A DNA stretch of 37,149 bases. Origin: an uncultured Oscillospiraceae bacterium (GTDB lineage Bacteria > Bacillota_A > Clostridia > Oscillospirales > Oscillospiraceae). This document shows positions 15,756 to 24,137 of this stretch, one piece after another (positions within the stretch are counted from its first letter, which is position 1; each line of letters starts with the position of its first letter). A program made the translations under genes and the position numbers. The notes below the pieces were generated by a model. It was not told where the DNA came from. It saw only the letters and a program-made list of their open reading frames with translations, and did not search any database. The stretch is from the NCBI GenBank assembly GCA_944387745.1, contig CALXGD010000062.1, positions 1-37,149 of the forward strand, written 5' to 3'.

Positions 15756-16691
15756 ATGGCTAAATTTATTGCGAAACGAATTCTGATGCTAATTCCAGTT
15801 TTAATTGGCATTTCGTTCATTATTTTTGCGATTATGAATTTGACCCCAGGCAATCCGGCACGTTTGATGCTGGGTGATAACGCTTCTGAGGAAGAAATTT
15901 GGGAAATGGAAGAGGAAATGGGACTACACAAGAATTTCTTTGTGCGGTACTTTGATTATATTACAGATGCCGTACAAGGAGATTTTGGGATTTCCTATCG
16001 CAACCGAATCCCGGTTTTCGACGAGCTTTTTGCCCGCTTCCCCAATACATTAAAGCTTGCCTTTTGGGGGATTGTGATCTCAATTATTATCGGCATACCT
16101 GTTGGCATCATATCGGCGGTCAAACAATACTCTATTATAGATAACATAAGTATGGTGGCCGCATTACTTATGACATCAATTCCGTCGTTTTGGCTAGGCC
16201 TAATTATGATGTTGATATTCTCACTTCATTTAGGCTGGCTTGATGCGACGGGAGACGAGTCGTGGACGAGCTTTATTATGCCGTCCATAACGGTTGCGGC
16301 CTCTACATTGGCGACGCTCCTGCGAATGACGCGATCTACCATGTTGGAGGTGATCCGGCAGGACTACATTCGAACTGCCAGAGCAAAAGGCGCAGGGGAG
16401 CGGAGAGTTATCTTTAAACATGCGCTGCGGAATACGATGCTCCCAATTGTAACGGTGATTGGAAATAACTTCGGCTTTTTGCTGGGAGGTGCCATGATTG
16501 CGGAAACGGTGTTTTCCATTCCGGGATTGGGGTCATTGATGATTGCATCGGTGCGACAAAAGGATACGCCAATGGTGATGGCGTCGGTTTTATTTGTAGC
16601 AGTCGCAATTGGCATTGTGAATCTTATCATTGATATTTTGTATGTTTATATTGATCCTCGGGTGAAGTCTCAGTTTATGGGAAGGCGGTAA
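15756..16691 (+). CDS. ABC transporter permease, DppB/OppB type
   Basis: A 311-residue inner-membrane permease. From ATG 15756 (GAGGGAGG six bases upstream) it opens with a first helix after M-A-K-F-I-A-K-R-I, then D-x-M/L-T-P-G-N-P-A-R, typical of DppB. The cytoplasmic EAA loop is R-T-A-R-A-K-G-A-G-E-R-R-V near residue 210. About six membrane helices are seen. An upstream in-frame start would lie within the terminator and has no ribosome site. The DppC-type gene follows after 7 nt. Confidence 0.92.
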   Translation: MAKFIAKRILMLIPVLIGISFIIFAIMNLTPGNPARLMLGDNASEEEIWEMEEEMGLHKNFFVRYFDYITDAVQGDFGISYRNRIPVFDELFARFPNTLKLAFWGIVISIIIGIPVGIISAVKQYSIIDNISMVAALLMTSIPSFWLGLIMMLIFSLHLGWLDATGDESWTSFIMPSITVAASTLATLLRMTRSTMLEVIRQDYIRTARAKGAGERRVIFKHALRNTMLPIVTVIGNNFGFLLGGAMIAETVFSIPGLGSLMIASVRQKDTPMVMASVLFVAVAIGIVNLIIDILYVYIDPRVKSQFMGRR

Positions 16692-16698
16692 TGAGATC

Positions 16699-17577
16699 GT
16701 GGAAACTGCAGCTAGAAAAACGAAGTATAAGAAGAAAAGTAAAGTTAAGCAGATATGGATTCGCTTTAAGAAAAATAAATTAGCGTTGTTCGGTCTGATT
16801 ATGCTTACATTTTTAATCCTTACAGCTGTATTTGCTGATTTTATTGTGGATTATGAGATGGCAATTGCAAATCAGATGTCAATCCGAAATCAACCCCCCA
16901 GCCCAGAGCATATTTTTGGAACAGACCAGAATGGCAGAGATTTGTTCGCAAGAATTATTTATGGTGGAAGAATTTCACTGTTTGTAGGTATCGTAGCAAT
17001 AGCGGTGTCCCTGACCTTAGGTTCCATCATTGGGGCCACTGCGGGGTATTACGGCGGTCGAGTGGATAATGTCCTAATGCGGTTTATGGATATGCTTATG
17101 GCAATTCCGTCGATGCTGTTGGCCATCTCCATTGTTGCGGCTTTTGGAACAGGGGTGTTCAATCTGCTGATTGCGATGGGAATTTCACAGGTTCCTAAGT
17201 TTGCCCGTCTGGTTCGATCCTCAATCCTTTCCGTAAAAGAACAAGAGTTTATTGAAGCTGCAAAGGCCTGCGGGACACCGGATAGAAGAATCATATTCCG
17301 ACACATTATCCCCAATGCAATAGGGCCAATTATTGTGCAAGCTACTTTGACATTGGGCCTGATGATTCTGACGATTTCCTCGCTTAGCTTTGTTGGCCTG
17401 GGTATTGAACCGCCGATGCCGGAGTGGGGCTCCATGCTTGCAGAGGGGAAGGGACAGATGCGGTATTATCCGCATTTGGTTATTGTTCCAGGAATTGCGA
17501 TTTTGTTTACAGTGCTCTCCCTGAATCTTATGGGAGATGGCCTTAGAGATGCACTGGATCCGAAACTGAAAAACTAA
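16699..17577 (+). CDS. ABC transporter permease, DppC/OppC type
   Basis: A 292-residue permease beginning with a basic stretch (R-K-T-K-Y-K-K-K-S-K) and the W-I-R-F-K-K-N-K-L-A-L-F-G-L OppC N-terminal helix. Then come the H-I-F-G-T-D-Q-N-G-R-D signature (about 72-82) and the EAA loop E-A-A-K-A-C-G-T-P-D-R-R-I. GTG at 16699 is the only start that keeps the full OppC N-terminus; AAGGCGG is about ten bases before it. About six helices. Confidence 0.92.
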   Translation: METAARKTKYKKKSKVKQIWIRFKKNKLALFGLIMLTFLILTAVFADFIVDYEMAIANQMSIRNQPPSPEHIFGTDQNGRDLFARIIYGGRISLFVGIVAIAVSLTLGSIIGATAGYYGGRVDNVLMRFMDMLMAIPSMLLAISIVAAFGTGVFNLLIAMGISQVPKFARLVRSSILSVKEQEFIEAAKACGTPDRRIIFRHIIPNAIGPIIVQATLTLGLMILTISSLSFVGLGIEPPMPEWGSMLAEGKGQMRYYPHLVIVPGIAILFTVLSLNLMGDGLRDALDPKLKN

Positions 17578-17592
17578 ATGGAGCGAATGCAT

Positions 17593-18594
17593 ATGTCAGA
17601 AAATATATTGGAAATTCGTGATCTTGATGTGGTATATAATACAGATGAAGGAACGATTTATGCTGTAAATCATTTGAATTTGTCGCTGCAAAAAGGGCAG
17701 ACTTTGGGCATCGTAGGTGAAACAGGGGCGGGAAAAACCACAATGGCATTGAGCATTATGCAGCTTCTTCCCCCGAAAATCGGCGAAGTAACCAAGGGCG
17801 AAATTTTATTCGATGGACAGGATGTTACAAAGTTAAGCGAAAAAGAGATGCAAAAAATTCGTGGGAGAAAAATATCAATGATTTTTCAGGATCCCATGAC
17901 AAGCCTGAATCCAATTATGACAATTGGAGATCAAATTGCAGAAGTGCTGGAACTGCATAAGGTATGTGACAGCAAAAAAGAAATGGACGACAAAGTTGAT
18001 GAGATTTTGTCCCTTGTTGGAATTGCGCCTGAACGTAAGAACGAGTTCCCCCATCAGTTTTCGGGCGGCATGAAGCAACGTGTGGTGATTGCCATTGCGT
18101 TAGCCTGTACGCCAGATTTGCTTTTGGCGGATGAGCCCACTACAGCCCTGGACGTTACGATTCAAGATCAGGTGTTGAAAATGATGCGGGCCCTGAAGGA
18201 GAAGCTCAATACAGCGATGATTTTGATTACGCATGATTTTGGCGTGGTGGCGCAGACCTGTGATTCAGTCGCAGTTATGTATGCAGGTGAAGTGATTGAA
18301 TACGGAACGGTGGAAGATATCTTCGAAAATGAGAATCATCACCCGTATACTGTTGGCTTGTTCCATTCGATTCCAAGTATGGAGCAAAAGACCCGGCGCC
18401 TAAATCCGATAGATGGACTTATGCCGGATCCCTCTATTAAGCAAGTGGGCTGTGCCTTTTATGATCGTTGCCCAAAACGTCAGGACCGGTGTAAGGCAGA
18501 AAAGCCCGGAACATACTGTGTAGATACCCATATGATTAAGTGTTTTTTATATGAGAGCGATAAGTCGGATGTAAGGGAGGGAGCTGCGGAATGA
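17593..18594 (+). CDS. ABC transporter ATP-binding protein, DppD/OppD type
   Basis: A 333-residue ATPase. Walker A is G-E-T-G-A-G-K-T near residue 42, the signature is F-S-G-G-M-K-Q-R, and Walker B is L-L-L-A-D-E-P-T. The C-terminal oligopeptide-transporter extension has the Cys-rich [14 protein letters not shown] found in OppD/DppD. The third of three close ATGs (17593) is chosen because TGGAG lies nine bases before it. The stop overlaps the next start (ATGA). Confidence 0.92.
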   Translation: MSENILEIRDLDVVYNTDEGTIYAVNHLNLSLQKGQTLGIVGETGAGKTTMALSIMQLLPPKIGEVTKGEILFDGQDVTKLSEKEMQKIRGRKISMIFQDPMTSLNPIMTIGDQIAEVLELHKVCDSKKEMDDKVDEILSLVGIAPERKNEFPHQFSGGMKQRVVIAIALACTPDLLLADEPTTALDVTIQDQVLKMMRALKEKLNTAMILITHDFGVVAQTCDSVAVMYAGEVIEYGTVEDIFENENHHPYTVGLFHSIPSMEQKTRRLNPIDGLMPDPSIKQVGCAFYDRCPKRQDRCKAEKPGTYCVDTHMIKCFLYESDKSDVREGAAE

Positions 18595-19544
18595 GTGCTC
18601 CTCTTATAGAAGTAAAAAATTTAAAAAAATATTTTAAGACTGCCCGCGGACTCTTACATGCGGTAGACAATGTGAATATGCAGATACAGAGTGGGCATAC
18701 GCTGGGCGTTGTGGGTGAGTCAGGCTGCGGAAAGTCAACCTTGGGACGAACAATTTTGAGGTTGATTGAACCCACAGAAGGAGAGGTTTTATACAAAGGA
18801 GAAAATATCCTCAAATTTAATAAAACGAAGATGTTCAAACTGAGGAAAGAGATGCAGATTATTTTTCAAGATCCGTACTCCTCCCTCAATCCAAGAATGA
18901 CAGTGAGTGAAATCATTGCGGAACCCATTAAAGTTTGTAAGACGCTAAAGCACAAGGATGAAATAGATGAAACCGTATTTGAGTTAATGGAAACTGTAGG
19001 TCTGGCAGAGCGATTTGTGAACAGCTATCCTCACGAATTGGACGGCGGACGGCGGCAGCGCATCGGAATTGCCAGAGCATTGGCATTGAACCCTGAGTTT
19101 ATTGTTTGTGATGAGCCTGTTTCCGCCCTTGACGTGTCAATTCAGGCACAGATTCTGAACCTGATGATGGACCTGCAGGAGAGCCGAAATTTGACTTATA
19201 TGTTCATCACACATGATTTAAGCGTAGTCAAACATATTAGCAATGAAATCGCAGTTATGTATTTGGGGCAGTGTGTTGAAAAAGCACCTACCGACGAGCT
19301 TTTCAATAATCCGCTGCACCCCTATACAAAAGCTCTCCTGAATGCAATTCCGATTCCAAGCTTAAAGGCAAGAAATCAGCATAAGGTAGCGATTCAAGGC
19401 GAGGTGACAAGCCCCATCAATCCAAAGCCAGGATGCAGATTTGCAAGCCGTTGTCCTCATGCAAAACCGGAATGTATGGAGAAGGATCTCGAATTGACGG
19501 AAGTCCAGAGCAATCATTTTGTGAGCTGTAAAATGTATTTTTAA
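18591..19544 (+). CDS. ABC transporter ATP-binding protein, DppF/OppF type
   Basis: A 317-residue ATPase, partner of the previous one. Walker A is G-E-S-G-C-G-K-S and Walker B is F-I-V-C-D-E-P-V. The signature reads E-L-D-G-G-R-R-Q-R rather than L-S-G-G-Q; this variant recurs in Firmicutes DppF proteins. The C-terminal Cys-containing extension (G-C-R-F-A-S-R-C-P) is present. It starts in the ATGA overlap, with GGGAGG before it, and ends the transporter block. Confidence 0.92.
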   Translation: MSAPLIEVKNLKKYFKTARGLLHAVDNVNMQIQSGHTLGVVGESGCGKSTLGRTILRLIEPTEGEVLYKGENILKFNKTKMFKLRKEMQIIFQDPYSSLNPRMTVSEIIAEPIKVCKTLKHKDEIDETVFELMETVGLAERFVNSYPHELDGGRRQRIGIARALALNPEFIVCDEPVSALDVSIQAQILNLMMDLQESRNLTYMFITHDLSVVKHISNEIAVMYLGQCVEKAPTDELFNNPLHPYTKALLNAIPIPSLKARNQHKVAIQGEVTSPINPKPGCRFASRCPHAKPECMEKDLELTEVQSNHFVSCKMYF

Positions 19545-19552
19545 GCAACTTT

Positions 19553-19631
19553 AATTTCGTTTTGTGTTTTCAGTGTATAGAGGATTTGAGAAGAAACAGT
19601 CCGAATCTACCTGGTGACACAAAACGAAATT
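19553..19631. promoter_or_regulatory. Long inverted repeat between transporter and amidohydrolase genes
   Basis: A 15-bp perfect inverted repeat, AATTTCGTTTTGTGT (19553-19567) and ACACAAAACGAAATT (19617-19631), with a 49-nt interior. No T-run follows, so it is not a normal terminator. It may be a paired operator, an RNA processing stem or a partial terminator dividing the operon. The 155-nt gap shows only a weak candidate promoter (TTGGAA 19635-19640, TACAAT 19660-19665, 19-bp spacer). Confidence 0.45.
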
Positions 19632-19699
19632 TAATTGGAACGTAATATTTTTGATGAACTACAATTACGAAATGTTGTGATCGAAAAGGGGGCAAAACT

Positions 19700-21028
19700 G
19701 TGGCAGACTATGTGGATCAGCTGATCTTAAAGGTAATAGAGCAGCATAAGGAGAGAGCGGAACAGTTAACAGAAAAAATTTATGCCCGGCCAGAAAAAGG
19801 GTTTTATGAAGAAAATACGACGAACGTATTTGCGGACTATTTAGAGAGCCTGGGGTTGCAGGTAAAAAAGAATATCGCAAGGACAGGCTGTATCTCTCAA
19901 ATCAAATTTGGCGATGGGGGGCCTCATATTGCCATTATGGCAGAACTGGATGCGCTCCGCTGTAGAAATCATCCAGATGCGGATGAAAACGGATATGCAC
20001 ATTGCTGTGGACATTATTTGCAGGAGGGAGCCGTTTATTTGATTGCGGCTGTCCTTCAAGAATTGAAGCATGCGGAGCATTTATCTGGTACTGTCGATAT
20101 TATCGGTGTACCGGCGGAAGAATATATTGACATTGATGTGCGGGAGCAGTTAAAAAATAAAGGAGAGATTCGCTACTATAGCGGAAAGCAGGAACTGATC
20201 TTTAAGGGATATTTTGACCATACGGATATTGTACTGATGACGCATAACATGCCGGAAGATAGCATGGGAGGGCGTGACGTTTTAATTGGCGGGCAAAGCA
20301 TTGGCTTCAGAGCCAAAAAAGCAACATTTATCGGAAAAGAATCACATGCCGGGGCGAGCCCGTGGGATGGGATTAATGCTTTGCAGGCGATTATGTTGGC
20401 CTTTAATAATATAAATGCAATTCGAGACACATTTAAAGAGAGCGATCAAATACGTGTACATTCTATTTTGACACAGGGCGGAGATACAGTAAATTCTGTG
20501 CCTGCAATGACCTCTTTAGAAATGCATGTGCGAAGCACAAATATGTCTATGCTCCAGACCATAAGTGAAAAAATTAATCATTGTTTGCAGGCAGGAGCAC
20601 TGGCGGTTGGCTGTGACCTTAAAATTCAGGAGATTCCCGGCTACTTCCCAGGGGAGCAGTATGAGAACATTAATAAACTGTGTTGGGATGTTTGTAAGCG
20701 CTGTCTGGGAGAAGAACGTGTTGGAGTTGGGGCAGTAGCAGGCGGCGCAAGCGACCTGGGAGATATTTCACAGCTATGCACAACCTTAAAAATCTATACT
20801 GGAGGTGTAGTTGGAAAACTTCACTCCAAAGATTTTCGTTTGACTGATTTTGAACGAGCCTGTATGCTTCCGGCGCAGATTATTAGCGCGATAGTTTATG
20901 ATTTGACCAAGAATAACGGTATGCTGGGGACGCAAATACGGGAAGCGAATCGGCATAACCTTACAGTAGATCAATATCAAGAAGCGCTGCTGCAGTGTGA
21001 AAAAGAGACATATTATCACTATATGTGA
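19700..21028 (+). CDS. M20-family metallo-amidohydrolase (M20D-like)
   Basis: A 442-residue zinc-type amidohydrolase that should cleave an N-acyl or dipeptide amide bond. Likely ligands and catalytic parts are the bridging Asp in M-A-E-L-D-A-L-R, Cys/His in A-H-C-C-G-H, the Glu pair in V-P-A-E-E-Y, His in M-T-H-N-M, and a late His in K-L-H-S-K-D-F. The lid/dimer domain has K-E-S-H-A-G-A-S-P-W-D-G. This pattern is the M20D (HipO/AbgB-like) group rather than the M20C carbamoyl-amidase group. The start is GTG 19700 with AAGGGGG upstream. The flavoprotein gene follows after 11 nt. Natural substrates could be N-acyl-amino acids or peptides brought in by the adjacent importer. Confidence 0.85.
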   Translation: MADYVDQLILKVIEQHKERAEQLTEKIYARPEKGFYEENTTNVFADYLESLGLQVKKNIARTGCISQIKFGDGGPHIAIMAELDALRCRNHPDADENGYAHCCGHYLQEGAVYLIAAVLQELKHAEHLSGTVDIIGVPAEEYIDIDVREQLKNKGEIRYYSGKQELIFKGYFDHTDIVLMTHNMPEDSMGGRDVLIGGQSIGFRAKKATFIGKESHAGASPWDGINALQAIMLAFNNINAIRDTFKESDQIRVHSILTQGGDTVNSVPAMTSLEMHVRSTNMSMLQTISEKINHCLQAGALAVGCDLKIQEIPGYFPGEQYENINKLCWDVCKRCLGEERVGVGAVAGGASDLGDISQLCTTLKIYTGGVVGKLHSKDFRLTDFERACMLPAQIISAIVYDLTKNNGMLGTQIREANRHNLTVDQYQEALLQCEKETYYHYM

Positions 21029-21039
21029 GAGGAAGTAAA

Positions 21040-22854
21040 ATGATCCAGAAAATTGTTGATGTATTAGTAATCGGCGGTTCGGGGGCTGGCATTTCAGCCG
21101 CTATTTCGGCAGCGAACCTCCATAAAAAGGTTTTGTTGGTTTCAAAGGGAAAAATCGGCCGAAATGGAAATGCAATTATGGCAGGAGGGAGTTTTTCCAT
21201 TGATGGCGCCTCCGCAAAACAATTTGGGTATGAAACGGCCAATGAAAACGTGACAGAAGATGTCGTATTTGACAATCTAGTAAAAGAAGGATATTTCTTA
21301 AATGACCAAAAAGTTGTCCAACAATTTGTAGAGGAAAGTCCTCAAGTGGCCTATGACCTGGTCAAAGTTGGGGAGAAAGCAGGACAGAAATTTGCATTTC
21401 TGCCCCCAGGAAAATGGTTCTCCGTAGGAAGGAGCTGGGGGAGAGCTTTACAAGCAACCATCAAGCTTCACCCAGAAGTAGAAATCCTAGAAGATTGTAA
21501 TATGGTTGAATTACTGCAAGATGGGAAACGCGTAGTTGGCGCAGCAGGGTATTTTGTATACACAGGAGAATTGGTGGTTGTACAAGCTGCTGCTGTGGTG
21601 ATGGCAACAGGCGGATTTCAGCCTTTTTCCTTTAAAAATACCGTTACGGATATGAGCGGTGATGGGATTGGCATGGCTGTCCGGGCAGGTGCCAAGGTTG
21701 CAGACATGGAATTTTTGCTATGTTTTCCCACAGCTTTGTCGCCGTTGGCCATTAAAGGCTCCATTTATCCGTATTTATTTCAAATTCTCATGGGAAAGTG
21801 GGGATTGAATCCCACGATCCGTGACGGCAACGGAGAGATTATTCATGTTCCGCAAGAGGTTGAAGAGCTAGTAAAGGGCAGCAAAATGACAAAATTAGTA
21901 AGCTGCTATTACTGGGGAAAACGGATTTTTGAGGGGCATGGAACTCCAAACGGGGGAATCTATTTTGATTACTCCAGCACGCCGCAAGAGAAAAAATTGG
22001 AGATTATTGACCGCTATATTGAATACATGTCTACCTGGCATAGGCCGGGGTATTACATGGGAGATGATATCAGCGAGATATATCAAAGAATGCGGGAAAA
22101 TCAATATTTAGAGGTGGGGCTAGCTTGTGAATATAGCAACGGTGGAATTGTTATAAATGAAAAGATGGAGACCAACTTAGAGGGATTTTTTGCTGCCGGC
22201 GAGGTAACAAGCGGCGCCTTTGGAGCTATGCGCGCTGGAGACGGACTGACAGAAATGCTGGTCCAGGGCTACAGGGCGGGAATTTCTGCCGCGCAATATG
22301 TATCTGGCAGCAATGCTGTCCTAGCACAAGAGGCCCAATTGACTGAAGTTAAAGAAAAAATGAAACGGGCATTAACTGTAAGAAAAGATGGAATTTCTCC
22401 GATTGTGATCAAAAGCAAAATGGAGGCAGTGGCAGATTTCGGGTTCAATTATGTGCGCAGCGGAGAAAGAATTCAAAAAAGCATTGTGGATCTTGAACGG
22501 ATTGAAAATGAACTAATTCCAGAGATGTCAGTACATCAGGCGAGTCCGCTATATAATTTGGAGCTTTTGAATTATTTTGCCGTATATAATCAGCTTATAT
22601 GTCTCAAAATGGGTTTAAATGCCGCACTTATGCGGAAGGAGAGCAGAGGTACGCATATACGAGTGGATTATCCTGAAGTAAACCATGATAAATATTTAAA
22701 GCGAATCATGTGGCAAACAATCAATAATGAAATACATATGACGGAGGAACGCCCTTCTGTTGTGAAGTTTGAACTGCCCACCGGACAGGATGCTGATATT
22801 ATGCAATATTTATTCAATGAAAAGCACCAGTATTTAAGGCCGAAAATGCGATAG
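21040..22854 (+). CDS. FAD-binding fumarate-reductase/succinate-dehydrogenase-like flavoprotein
   Basis: A 604-residue flavoprotein. The Rossmann motif G-G-S-G-A-G is at 12-17, with K-I-G-R-N-G-N-A-I-M-A-G-G next. FAD is closed in by V-M-A-T-G-G-F-Q and A-A-G-E-V-T-S-G-A-F-G-A-M-R-A-G-D-G-L. The spot where SdhA has its FAD-linking His holds Asn, so covalent flavin is not expected. The helix holding H-P-T-G in fumarate reductases reads C-F-P-T-A, so the substrate is probably not fumarate. ATG 21040 has GAGAGGAAG before it. It is paired with a 2Fe-2S protein gene 17 nt downstream. It likely reduces or oxidises a C=C or similar bond of an organic acid; the substrate is unknown. Confidence 0.85.
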   Translation: MIQKIVDVLVIGGSGAGISAAISAANLHKKVLLVSKGKIGRNGNAIMAGGSFSIDGASAKQFGYETANENVTEDVVFDNLVKEGYFLNDQKVVQQFVEESPQVAYDLVKVGEKAGQKFAFLPPGKWFSVGRSWGRALQATIKLHPEVEILEDCNMVELLQDGKRVVGAAGYFVYTGELVVVQAAAVVMATGGFQPFSFKNTVTDMSGDGIGMAVRAGAKVADMEFLLCFPTALSPLAIKGSIYPYLFQILMGKWGLNPTIRDGNGEIIHVPQEVEELVKGSKMTKLVSCYYWGKRIFEGHGTPNGGIYFDYSSTPQEKKLEIIDRYIEYMSTWHRPGYYMGDDISEIYQRMRENQYLEVGLACEYSNGGIVINEKMETNLEGFFAAGEVTSGAFGAMRAGDGLTEMLVQGYRAGISAAQYVSGSNAVLAQEAQLTEVKEKMKRALTVRKDGISPIVIKSKMEAVADFGFNYVRSGERIQKSIVDLERIENELIPEMSVHQASPLYNLELLNYFAVYNQLICLKMGLNAALMRKESRGTHIRVDYPEVNHDKYLKRIMWQTINNEIHMTEERPSVVKFELPTGQDADIMQYLFNEKHQYLRPKMR

Positions 22855-22871
22855 GGAATGAGGTGAATTTT

Positions 22872-23180
22872 ATGATTGTCAAAGTGTATCGGTATACTTT
22901 GGGGGATGACCAGGCTGCACATTATGATTCATTTGAAATTCCCTATTGCGAAGAAGATGAAGCCACTGTAATGGATGTACTGGACTATATCAGTGTTCAT
23001 CTTGATCACACGTTGAGCTATTATAAGCATAGTGCGTGCAATCATGGCATTTGCGGCAGATGTCTTGTAAAAGTAAATGGAGAAAATAAGCTGGCATGCA
23101 TCACAAAGGTGAAGGGAGAGCAGCTACTGTTAGAACCAGTTAATAAAGAAAAGGTAATGAAAGATCTGATCATAGGATAA
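22872..23180 (+). CDS. 2Fe-2S protein resembling the N-terminal half of SdhB/FrdB
   Basis: A 102-residue protein with the 2Fe-2S pattern C-x4-C-x2-C-x11-C (Cys 56, 61, 64, 76; local C-N-H-G-I-C-G-R-C), exactly the spacing of succinate-dehydrogenase iron-sulfur subunits. It ends where SdhB would begin its 4Fe-4S/3Fe-4S half, so it carries a single cluster. ATG 22872 has GAGGTG six bases before it, better than the GTG at 22863. It should pass electrons to or from the upstream flavoprotein. No membrane anchor subunit is in the window, so the pair is probably soluble. Confidence 0.85.
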   Translation: MIVKVYRYTLGDDQAAHYDSFEIPYCEEDEATVMDVLDYISVHLDHTLSYYKHSACNHGICGRCLVKVNGENKLACITKVKGEQLLLEPVNKEKVMKDLIIG

Positions 23181-23211
23181 GCACACAAAGATGAAGGAGG
23201 ATTCCAGCAAA

Positions 23212-23562
23212 ATGGATGCACCAAAATTTCATATTAAACACATTGGGATCAATACTGGAAGCGGGGAAGCGGCGGAGGCATTGACAACAAGGCTGTGTGA
23301 GCTATTTTCGCTCCAGCGTGGCCATGAAAACGACAGCCATATTTTTGCAGGGGACCTTTTTGAAGTGATGAAAAATGGAAACTTCGGCAGCAAAGGCCAT
23401 GTTGCTCTGCAGACAGATGATGTAGAGAGAGCTGTCGCCTATTTTGAAGAAAAAGGTATCCAGATCCGTCCGGAAACAGTTCGGAAAAATGACCAGGGAA
23501 AGATTACATTTGTCTATTTAGACTTGGACATTGAGGGCTTTGCGGTGCATTTGACCGTGTGA
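23212..23562 (+). CDS. VOC-superfamily protein like the C-terminal domain of KDPG aldolases
   Basis: A 117-residue single-domain vicinal-oxygen-chelate protein. It starts H-I-K-H-I-G-I-N-T-G-S-G-E-A and continues with I-F-A-G-D-L-F-E-V-M-K, G-H-V-A-L-Q-T-D-D-V and a final E-G-F-A-V-H-L-T-V. From memory this is the same module that is fused behind the aldolase domain of clostridial bifunctional KDPG/KHG aldolases, but here it stands alone. ATG 23212 has AAGGAGG eleven bases upstream, and the ATG at 23191 has none. It is the last gene of the cassette and may be a lyase, isomerase or binding protein; no function can be assigned. Confidence 0.75.
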   Translation: MDAPKFHIKHIGINTGSGEAAEALTTRLCELFSLQRGHENDSHIFAGDLFEVMKNGNFGSKGHVALQTDDVERAVAYFEEKGIQIRPETVRKNDQGKITFVYLDLDIEGFAVHLTV

Positions 23563-23663
23563 AATAAACGCACATTTTTAAAGCGCTCTTAGATTTTTGC
23601 ATTTTTACCTAGATGCTTCTATCTTCCTGTAAAGACAAGTGGGCCTGTACAAGGAAAGTCCTG

Positions 23664-23705
23664 CACCCTGCGAGTTGTCCTGTTTGGGAGACAACTCGCA
23701 GGGTG
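23664..23705 (+). terminator. Intrinsic terminator at the cassette end
   Basis: A perfect 16-bp stem (23664-23679 with 23690-23705), 10-nt loop, then TTTCATT. It ends the plus-strand cassette about 100 nt after the VOC gene. Confidence 0.8.
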
Positions 23706-23730
23706 TTTCATTGAGCAAAAAATTGAATCA

Positions 23731-23758
23731 AAAAAGTCCAGCGAGAGCTGGACTTTTT
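23731..23758. terminator. Bidirectional terminator between convergent operons
   Basis: A perfect 12-bp stem, AAAAAGTCCAGC (23731-23742) with GCTGGACTTTTT (23747-23758) and a GAGA loop, gives T-rich tails on both strands. It serves the minus-strand azl genes and acts as a second stop for the cassette. The rest of the 23563-23810 gap holds nothing else that I can support. Confidence 0.88.
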
Positions 23759-23810
23759 GTTCTCATTCTTTGAGGTTTTGTTCTGCGGGGGCAAAACCCG
23801 CGGAGGAAGC

Positions 23811-24137
23811 TCAAAAGACCAGCTGCACCAGAAGCATATAGCACACAGTGCCGCCGGCAATGGAGAGAAGCATCTGACGCTTCCAGAGATGCAGGAGGAC
23901 GACGAAAGCAATGGAGAGAGCTTCTGGGAGGCCATGCCAGCCCCCTAACAAATCCACAAACCGCAGGCAGTAGATTACCAGAAGGCCGAACATCGCCGCC
24001 GGCAGGACCTTGCCCAAGTATTGAATATACCGGGGAGTTGTACGCCCGGCAGGAAAAATCAGAAAGGGAAGAAAACGGGTGAACATTGTCCCTAGGACCA
24101 CCATGGCAATGGTAAGAATCTGCTCTGTCAAGGTCAT
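23811..24137 (-). CDS. azlD: AzlD-type branched-chain amino-acid exporter small subunit
   Basis: A 108-residue membrane protein with three to four hydrophobic helices and the AzlD hallmarks [11 protein letters not shown] near the N-terminus and [12 protein letters not shown] in the middle. With AzlC it exports branched-chain amino acids in characterised bacteria. The start ATG 24137 overlaps the azlC stop by 4 nt (ATGA), so they are translated as a pair. The longer in-frame ORF upstream lies within azlC and is not real. Confidence 0.85.
   Translation of the reverse strand: MTLTEQILTIAMVVLGTMFTRFLPFLIFPAGRTTPRYIQYLGKVLPAAMFGLLVIYCLRFVDLLGGWHGLPEALSIAFVVLLHLWKRQMLLSIAGGTVCYMLLVQLVF

Noticed and set aside
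10255..23720. Genomic island with attachment sites
   Set aside because: Composition differs from the flanks, but I saw no integrase, tRNA or matching direct repeats at the edges.
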